Below, in pieces: positions 5,854 through 9,905 of a stretch of 9,905 nucleotides of DNA. The first letter of the stretch is position 1. Every line of letters begins with the position of its first letter. A program made the position numbers and the translations under genes. Source of the stretch: JALZUE01 sp051251725 (lineage in GTDB: Bacteria > Pseudomonadota > Gammaproteobacteria > Enterobacterales > Alteromonadaceae); assembly GCA_051251725.1 (NCBI GenBank), contig JBPOFN010000073.1:1-9905 (forward strand), read 5' to 3'. The notes under the pieces are model-generated. The model ran no database searches, was not told where the DNA came from, and was given only the letters and a program-made list of their open reading frames with translations.

Positions 5854-6250
5854 ATGCCTATCAAAAATGTAAACCGCACTGAACCTGCTTTAAATCATTA
5901 CAAACATATTTCTTACGAAACTTTAGCCGCCAGTTGGTTAACTGAAGATGGTTGGGAAGTATTCATGCCTCTCGTTGATCATGACAAAAAAAACAGACTT
6001 ACTTGTAGCTGATGATACCTGTTTTTATCGCATTCAAATTAAAGCTATTAATTCAACTGAAGAAGATTGTTTCGTTGAAAACAAATGGAAGGGAAAAGAT
6101 ATAGATTACGTTATCTACTTTTCTATGCAGGGTAATTGGGGGTATGTAGCAAAGCCTTTTAATACTAATCGTGCAAAGTTGAATTCAGAAGAACATATTA
6201 GATTTCATCAGCATCCAGCAAATTTTCTAAAAGCTTTTAATAAAATATAG
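5854..6250 (+). pseudogene. PD-(D/E)XK nuclease-like gene with a +1 frame break in an A8 run
   Basis: From the ATG at 5854 (GGAA at 5845-5848 as ribosome site) the frame reads 44 residues ending in MPLVDHD. It then meets eight A residues (5986-5993) and stops seven codons later. The other frame continues as KKTDLLVADD to a stop at 6248-6250. Removing one A joins them into a 131-aa protein with E22, D48 in KKTDLL, and Q61-I-K63 in YRIQIKA. This spacing (E, then D, then QxK) fits the PD-(D/E)XK fold of small resolvase- or restriction-like nucleases (PDDEXK_11 type). Its place in the element suggests recombination, a satellite function or defence cargo. The break could be a true mutation, a sequencing error in the homopolymer, or transcriptional slippage restoring part of the product. 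The nuclease call is moderate and rests on the motif pattern. Confidence 0.68.
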
Positions 6251-6351
6251 TTTTGCATTCAAAAAATTATATAAATACACTTAATTTAATCGAATAATCA
6301 AATCAGGATATCGTTATTTTTTACAAAAATTTAATTATTTTTAATTAAAAA

Positions 6352-6363
6352 TTCCGTTAACGG
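6352..6363. repeat. TTCCGTTAACGG palindromic motif upstream of the regulator promoter
   Basis: TTCCGTTAACGG contains the 10-bp palindrome CCGTTAACGG and lies 19 bp before the -35 box of the alpA-like operon. The 11-mer TTCCGTTAACG recurs twice in the rep gene (7429 and 7459). It may bind the regulator or the replication protein. Confidence 0.45.
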
Positions 6364-6381
6364 GTTTTTCACTTTTGGGGC

Positions 6382-6409
6382 TTTACAAATTTGAAATAAA
6401 AAGTATAAC
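6382..6409 (+). promoter_or_regulatory. Probable promoter of the regulator-rep operon
   Basis: TTTACA (6382-6387), a 16-bp spacer and TATAAC (6404-6409) are each one mismatch from the sigma70 consensus. The -10 lies about 80 bp before the alpA-like start codon, leaving a leader of about 70 nt with no clear structure. The rest of 6251-6381 is AT-rich with no gene. Confidence 0.5.
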
Positions 6410-6488
6410 TCTATTTGGAAAGGCGTTGGTTCCGCTGTGAAGCGTGATCAACATAAATAGACTTGAATATACAATTAGGATTTAAATT

Positions 6489-6728
6489 ATGAACGTTGTG
6501 AAACGTGCGTTAACCGAACAAGAAACTGCCGAATATATCGGTATGAGTCGCTCATTTTTACGTCAATCTCGTATGGAAGGGAATCGAGATAATAGAGCAC
6601 CTGCACCTCCCTTTATTAAAATTGGCCGCTCGGTCAGATACCTTATTGAAGACTTGGATAACTGGCTAAATAACTTTTATCGCTTAGAACATCTAGGTCA
6701 AAACCCTAAGGGGGATGACCATGCCTAA
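6489..6728 (+). CDS. AlpA/HTH_17-family regulator or excisionase
   Basis: The protein has 79 aa. The ATG at 6489 follows AGGA (6478-6481) at good spacing. LTEQETAEYIGMSRSFLRQ (residues 8-26) is the winged helix-turn-helix of the AlpA/HTH_17 family, and FIKIGRSVRYLIEDLDNWL (42-60) is the wing and following helix with the typical G-x-x-x-R-Y pattern. The insert GNRDNRAPAPP between them also fits. Proteins of this kind act as excisionases or as activators of integrase genes in P4-like islands. Candidate targets here are the inverted repeat at 4337-4365 and the CCGTTAACGG palindrome. The gene overlaps the next one by 8 nt, indicating translational coupling. Confidence 0.88.
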   Translation: MNVVKRALTEQETAEYIGMSRSFLRQSRMEGNRDNRAPAPPFIKIGRSVRYLIEDLDNWLNNFYRLEHLGQNPKGDDHA

Positions 6729-7020
6729 ATTAACCCCTGAACAAATAAGACTGCTTGTTTGGCTTTCAAAGCCTACGTCATTTATTGAAATAACGCGTGA
6801 ACATCATTTACACGAACATTTGTACAATGGTTTGCACAATTACCGAGATTCAAAAGGTGGGCGCAATAAATTTGATATAAGAACGTTAAACGCATTAGAT
6901 ACCGCAGGTTTTGTGACGTGTAAAACGGTTTATTATTGTGGACTTGCTTGGCAGCGTTATACGATTTCTGACAGCGGTAAATTATTTGCATTAAATGTCA
7001 CGGGTATCGTTAATGCTTAA
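6721..7020 (+). CDS. Small hypothetical protein between regulator and rep, possibly winged-helix
   Basis: The protein has 99 aa from the ATG at 6721. AAGGGGG (6708-6714) sits 6 nt upstream and favours this start over the in-frame ATG at 6715, which abuts it. The N-terminus (LTPEQIRLLVWL) is helical. The C-terminal half, FDIRTLNALDTAGFVTCKTVYY followed by QRYTISDSGK, reads like a helix plus beta-wing of a small winged-helix domain, but I cannot name a family. It overlaps the regulator by 8 nt and the rep gene by 8-26 nt, so all three are probably translated from one message. A role in replication control is inferred only from position. Confidence 0.78.
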   Translation: MPKLTPEQIRLLVWLSKPTSFIEITREHHLHEHLYNGLHNYRDSKGGRNKFDIRTLNALDTAGFVTCKTVYYCGLAWQRYTISDSGKLFALNVTGIVNA

Positions 7021-8740
7021 CGTCTCAAAGCAAAGCTTAATCAATCGTGCGGTTATTGGCTCAGCCATTGAGCCTTACCTGACGAAAACCGATAAGTTAA
7101 ACGATACGTTTTTAATTGATAGGTTAGCTATATTTCCCGAGCAAATAAAAGCGGCCTTACTTAAAAGTGCGTATGAGTACAAAACCACCGTAGAGCGAAA
7201 TACTTATATTCGAAAAACGACGGAGGATTTATTAACGTTACTACCAAAACCGTTACGGCATTTGTTTTTTTCTGGTGATGATGAAATTCAGCTGGTTGCA
7301 AAACAATGTGCTGATGATTGCCGTAAGATTATTATCGACCCAAAAAATGAAGCGTTTTTATCTGCTCATCATGCTAAACCCGTTAATGAAAAAGGAGTAC
7401 CGTCTTCTTATCAGCAAACTCGCCAATTTTCCGTTAACGGAATTTCAAGTAAAGCTAATTCCGTTAACGAAATAAACCGACAATCCCCGCAAGAGCAAAT
7501 TTTCGTATACGAACACGTTTGTCGTTACGTAACGAGTTTTAATCTCACACCACCCAAACCCAATAAAAGACAAAAAATATCAGGTTGTTTAAAACGACTA
7601 TCCGGTAATCGCTGGTGGTTAAGGAAAATACGAAAGCTAGTTAACCAAGCAAATGAAAAAACAGCCATTACGTTAAATCTCGTTAACAGGCGTAAACAAA
7701 TTTATGCTAGTAATATAACGACACGAAATCGTTTAGCTCAAATAGCCCGAAATGAAGAACTTTTAAGTTCGCATTTTATTATCAATGATGCAGGGCAACG
7801 TTATTCGTTAAAAGAAATATCCGATGTTAACGTTTCTAATCCCGCTGTTAAAAAAGCGGAATTAATCAACCGCGTCAAAGGTTTTGAAAACCTATCAAAA
7901 GAGCATGAACATAGTGGGCTCTTTATAACCATCACTTGTCCGTCAAAATACCATCGTGCTTTCTCTAAATCAGGTGCTAAAAATCCCAAATGGGATGGTT
8001 CGATGCCTGATGATGCGCAACGCTATCTTAATAAGCAATGGTCAAAAATCAGAGCGGAGCTTAAACGTAAAAAAATCAATATTTATGGTTTACGAGTGGT
8101 TGAGCCGCAACATGATGGCACACCTCACTGGCATTGTTTGTTTTATACCAAACCCGAAAATATCAAAGCCTTTGAAAAAATAGTCCGATTTTATGCGTTG
8201 CAGGTAGATGGTGATGAAAAAGGCGCATTGGAAAACAGGTGCGATATTAAGCCTGTTGACCCTAATAAAAATGCAACGGGTTACATTATGAAGTACATCG
8301 TCAAAAACATTGATGGTGAAGGGCTTGGACAAGATAAGTTTGGTAATGATGCGTTAACTATTGCGACACGTATTAATGCATGGGCGGCCTGTTTTTGTAT
8401 ACGGCAATTTCAAGTGATAGGGGGAGCCAGTGTTTCTGTATGGCGAGAACTTAGACGTTTAAAGGAAAGGCTTTCACCTAATTCTGTGATTGAAAAAGCA
8501 CGTGTGGCGGCTGACGATAGCGATTGGATGGGATATGTAAAAGCAATGGGCGGTATTGATGCTTTACCTAAAACACACCCAATCAAACTGCATTACGGCT
8601 TAAACGTAAATACTAAAACAGGGGAGTGCTTAGAAAGTTATTACGATGGTGAGCTCATAACAAAAGTTAAAGGCTTATTGTATGAAGGCATTGCTTATAT
8701 CACTCGAAAACTAGAATGGCGATTAGAACGACTGGCTTAA
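6995..8740 (+). CDS. HUH replication endonuclease, P2 gpA-like (Phage_GPA family)
   Basis: The protein has 581 aa from the ATG at 6995, or 575 aa from the ATG at 7013, which overlaps the previous stop by 8 nt; neither has a strong ribosome site. Motif 1 is GLFITITCPS (308-317). The metal-binding HUH motif is PHWHCLFY with H378 and H380, preceded by GLRVVEPQHDGT. The catalytic motif GYIMKYIVKNIDG carries two tyrosines, Y430 and Y434, in the YxxxY spacing of P2 gpA. It would nick the origin and stay linked to the 5' end to start rolling-circle replication. The protein is shorter than P2 gpA (about 760 aa). Residues 140-165 are a low-complexity SVN/Q linker encoded by the CGTTAACG repeats. P2 carries its origin within gene A, so this gene may contain its own origin. 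Confidence 0.92.
   Translation: MSRVSLMLNVSKQSLINRAVIGSAIEPYLTKTDKLNDTFLIDRLAIFPEQIKAALLKSAYEYKTTVERNTYIRKTTEDLLTLLPKPLRHLFFSGDDEIQLVAKQCADDCRKIIIDPKNEAFLSAHHAKPVNEKGVPSSYQQTRQFSVNGISSKANSVNEINRQSPQEQIFVYEHVCRYVTSFNLTPPKPNKRQKISGCLKRLSGNRWWLRKIRKLVNQANEKTAITLNLVNRRKQIYASNITTRNRLAQIARNEELLSSHFIINDAGQRYSLKEISDVNVSNPAVKKAELINRVKGFENLSKEHEHSGLFITITCPSKYHRAFSKSGAKNPKWDGSMPDDAQRYLNKQWSKIRAELKRKKINIYGLRVVEPQHDGTPHWHCLFYTKPENIKAFEKIVRFYALQVDGDEKGALENRCDIKPVDPNKNATGYIMKYIVKNIDGEGLGQDKFGNDALTIATRINAWAACFCIRQFQVIGGASVSVWRELRRLKERLSPNSVIEKARVAADDSDWMGYVKAMGGIDALPKTHPIKLHYGLNVNTKTGECLESYYDGELITKVKGLLYEGIAYITRKLEWRLERLA
7429..7469. repeat. Pair of TTCCGTTAACG repeats inside rep, candidate origin or operator
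   Basis: TTCCGTTAACGGAA (7429-7442) is a perfect 14-bp palindrome, and TTCCGTTAACG recurs 30 bp later (7459-7469). A looser copy, CCCGTTAATGAA, lies at 7379-7390. The same 11-mer is present at 6352. The repeats fall in the variable linker of the Rep protein, where sequence is free to serve a DNA function. Confidence 0.45.
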
Positions 8741-9070
8741 ACGCTAGGAGCTAGACCTACCCGTTAGGCTTTAGCTAATGAAAAATAATAGAAATTAGAA
8801 ATAAAAACTCAAAAATAGGCTTTAGCCACTTCCTTAGCTTTAGCTCATGTCAGAATATCATCAACAATTATCAATTTAGGGTTTAGTATAGCGCATAACG
8901 AAGTTATGTAAGACGGTCTTACTTGGAGTTCTGTAAATAACTGTACTAATGATTAATAATATAACGACAAGAAAGTGCGCTTAGTTGACGTTAGCTACTG
9001 GGTGTTCTTTAGGTCAAGTGCTAGCCAATAGCTGACATTTACGGCTGAGTTTGAAAGAATAAATAATGCC
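8741..9070. other. Non-coding stretch after rep with short repeats
   Basis: I see no gene on either strand. TAGGCTTTAGC occurs at 8765-8775 and 8816-8826, and a variant TAGCTTTAGC at 8835-8844; two of the three continue as CT(A/C)ATG. These could be arm-type binding sites near the right end of the integrative element. Two adjoining palindromes at 8894-8922 are listed separately. No clear terminator for rep was found directly after its stop. Confidence 0.5.
8894..8922. repeat. Two adjoining perfect palindromes
   Basis: CATAAC-GAA-GTTATG (8894-8908) is followed, sharing one base, by GTAAGAC-G-GTCTTAC (8908-8922). Both are perfect in their arms (6 and 7 bp). This looks like a tandem protein-binding site, for example for a recombinase or repressor, rather than a terminator, as no T-run follows. 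Confidence 0.5.
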
Positions 9071-9155
9071 ACATAACACTCATTAGCTATAATACAGTAT
9101 TATTGCTTTTACATTAGTTTCTGTATTGAAAACTAATCATAGTTTCTTGTTAGGT
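9071..9155 (-). repeat. Candidate diverged attC in reverse orientation
   Basis: Read on the minus strand, the site opens with ACCTAAC (R''-like, 9155-9149), continues AAG, and closes with TAATGAGTGTTATGT (R'-like GTTATGT at 9077-9071). This compares with TTAATGAGGCGTTRRRY in the intact attCs. The interior is an imperfect palindrome: ATTAG..TAATACAG on one half against CTGTATTG..CTAAT on the other, with an 8-bp stem ATTAGTTT/AAACTAAT (9113-9137). The stop codon of the minus-strand gene lies inside the R'' box, as is common for cassette genes. It could instead be a transcription terminator for that gene. Confidence 0.42.
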
Positions 9156-9608
9156 ATTATTTAAATGAGATTTAGCCCATAATAATGCGTCTTTTTCATT
9201 ATCAAAAATAGAGAACAAAATACCTGCATCATCAAAACATTTCTGATATTTTTTAACCATCAGACTCCGTCCTTCAATCTCTGGAGTAATAACATATGCA
9301 GTTGAAACAGAATGGAGACCATTATCTTTTATTTGTTTTAAATACTCCCCAAAACCTATAATAAGATCATCTAATGCCATACAGGATTTCTCAAAAATAA
9401 CGATGGTACTCCAACGTTTAATGTTAATTTTAAATTCATTTAAAGTTACATTCTCAATGTAATCTAAAGCAGCTAAAATCTCTGAGTTAAATGGTCCTTC
9501 TGCTCGATATACAATAATATCACTATCATCTACATATTGAATAATCTTACCATGATGTCGGAATTTTTGTCCGTCAAAACTATCTGTAGATCTTTGATCT
9601 TGTTTCAT
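9150..9608 (-). CDS. Possible STAS/SpoIIAA-like protein, unknown role
   Basis: The protein has 152 aa, starting at 9608 and reading left, with AGGT about 10 nt upstream as a weak ribosome site. After a polar N-terminus (1-20) it shows alternating strands and helices: KIIQYVDDSDIIVYRAEG, then a helix, RWSTIVIFEK, then a long helix, STAYVITPE, then a helix, and finally GILFSIFDNEKDALLWAKSHL. The closing pattern (F-D-x-E-x-x-A-x-x-W) recalls SpoIIAA-like/STAS proteins, which are small interaction domains. The assignment is tentative and no catalytic motif is visible. It is the only gene in the window pointing left. Its TAA stop is embedded in ACCTAAC of the attC-like site, so it may be an integron cassette in the opposite orientation. 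Confidence 0.72.
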   Translation of the reverse strand: MKQDQRSTDSFDGQKFRHHGKIIQYVDDSDIIVYRAEGPFNSEILAALDYIENVTLNEFKINIKRWSTIVIFEKSCMALDDLIIGFGEYLKQIKDNGLHSVSTAYVITPEIEGRSLMVKKYQKCFDDAGILFSIFDNEKDALLWAKSHLNNT

Positions 9609-9629
9609 TGTGATAACTACCTAGATATT

Positions 9630-9652
9630 AGACGTAACGATAATATACGTCT
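9630..9652 (-). promoter_or_regulatory. Inverted repeat upstream of the minus-strand gene
   Basis: AGACGT (9630-9635) and ACGTCT (9647-9652) flank an AT-rich TATATTA that could serve as a -10 box for the gene starting at 9608. GTTACGT (minus strand, 9638-9632) differs by one base from the GTTAGGT expected at the start of a cassette ending in ACCTAAC. An operator, a cassette start or a chance hairpin are all possible. Confidence 0.28.
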
Positions 9653-9742
9653 CACTATGATTCATTAATTTGTATTAATATCCAACAATAGCAAAGAGTT
9701 TAAAATCATGGAAATTAAATTCTTATAACCTGAAGCATAGGA

Positions 9743-9770
9743 AGGGCAAGATCATACTTTAACTTGCCCT
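9743..9770. repeat. Hairpin with 8-bp perfect stem
   Basis: AGGGCAAG (9743-9750) and CTTGCCCT (9763-9770) pair around a 12-nt loop. No T-run follows on either strand, so a simple intrinsic terminator is unlikely. Confidence 0.4.
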
Positions 9771-9879
9771 GGAGACTAATGTCGGAATGCGCACGGAGGA
9801 GTCTTTACTCTTGAAATCATGAATGTCTGCAATCGTATCAAAGTGATCATTAGAGTGGATGATTTTAACCTATGAATTA

Positions 9880-9905
9880 AGTCCGCTTCGTGGCAATAGC
9901 GGACT
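9880..9905. terminator. GC-rich hairpin cut by the window edge
   Basis: AGTCCGC (9880-9886) and GCGGACT (9899-9905) form a 7-bp stem around a 12-nt loop. It probably extends past the window. It may be an intrinsic terminator of a gene further right or a dispersed intergenic repeat. Confidence 0.4.

Larger units (their letters stand above)
4377..8740 (+). mobile_element. Small integrative element: integrase, regulator and gpA-like replication protein
   Basis: The order is integrase, nuclease-like gene, AlpA-like regulator, small ORF and HUH replication endonuclease, all on one strand. There are no capsid, terminase, relaxase or secretion genes. This resembles a phage-satellite or self-replicating integrative island. 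The outer ends are not defined: there is no tRNA and no convincing long direct repeat. The left end should lie between 4207 and the int gene and the right end between 8741 and about 9150. A 10-bp repeat ATAATACAGT at 4244-4253 and 9089-9098 is the only candidate core found, and it may be chance. Confidence 0.75.
9609..9905. other. Non-coding right edge of the window
   Basis: No gene is supported in these 297 bp; only ORFs under 20 codons are present. The stretch holds the probable 5' region of the minus-strand gene and the hairpins listed at 9630, 9743 and 9880. Confidence 0.6.

Noticed and set aside
7275..8332. Several short ORFs on both strands inside rep
   Set aside because: They overlap a rep gene with clear HUH and YxxxY motifs and have no ribosome sites or domains.
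8894..8908. lox-like recombination site
   Set aside because: Only the central ATAACGAAGTTAT resembles lox arms; there is no 13-8-13 layout.
4244..9098. ATAATACAGT direct repeat (4244 and 9089) as the element's att core
   Set aside because: A 10-bp AT-rich match over the regions compared is within chance; it is noted only as a weak candidate.
31..9813. CTTTACTCTTG shared by the left edge (31-41) and right edge (9803-9813)
   Set aside because: An 11-mer match is expected by chance between sequences of this size, and no longer similarity surrounds it.

Overview
The window is AT-rich and, from the gene families and attC repeats, looks like a marine gammaproteobacterium (Alteromonadales or Vibrionales type, for example Pseudoalteromonas, Shewanella, Colwellia or Vibrio). 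No housekeeping gene is present to settle the genus. Almost everything here is mobile or accessory DNA.

Positions 1-4212 are part of an integron gene-cassette array. Seven attC sites of about 100 bp end in GTTRRRY-like core boxes, and all cassettes and their genes point to the right. The two ends of each cassette are complementary over 8-12 bp, which fixes the boundaries: C0 75-389 (no ORF), C1 390-922 (multi-pass membrane protein), C2 923-1289 (no ORF, related to C0), C3 1290-1715 (small protein with a C-terminal anchor), C4 1716-3248 (KAP-family P-loop NTPase, an unusually long cassette and the best antiphage-defence candidate), C5 3249-3667 (small two-helix membrane protein) and C6 3668-4206 (secreted protein whose C-terminal tail is written by its own attC). 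The last attC has a damaged R' box, so this is probably the distal end of the array. The integron integrase is not in view and would lie to the left.

Positions 4207-8740 look like a small integrative element unrelated to the integron. It has a P4-type tyrosine integrase with an inverted repeat over its probable promoter, a frameshifted PD-(D/E)XK nuclease-like gene, an AlpA/HTH_17 excisionase-type regulator, a small overlapping ORF and a P2 gpA-like HUH replication endonuclease with HWH and YxxxY motifs. There are no capsid, packaging or conjugation genes, so it resembles a phage satellite or replicating integrative island. The last three genes form a translationally overlapping operon behind a reasonable sigma70-type promoter. 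An 11-mer, TTCCGTTAACG, occurs once upstream of that operon and twice inside the rep gene and may mark an origin or operator.

Positions 8741-9905 hold about 410 bp of non-coding DNA rich in palindromes and short repeats, then a minus-strand gene (9608 to 9150) for a possible STAS/SpoIIAA-like protein. Just past its stop codon is an imperfect palindrome (9071-9155) bounded by ACATAAC and GTTAGGT. It looks like a diverged attC and suggests the gene is an integron cassette in the opposite orientation, stranded beyond the integrative element. The right edge is non-coding with two hairpins.
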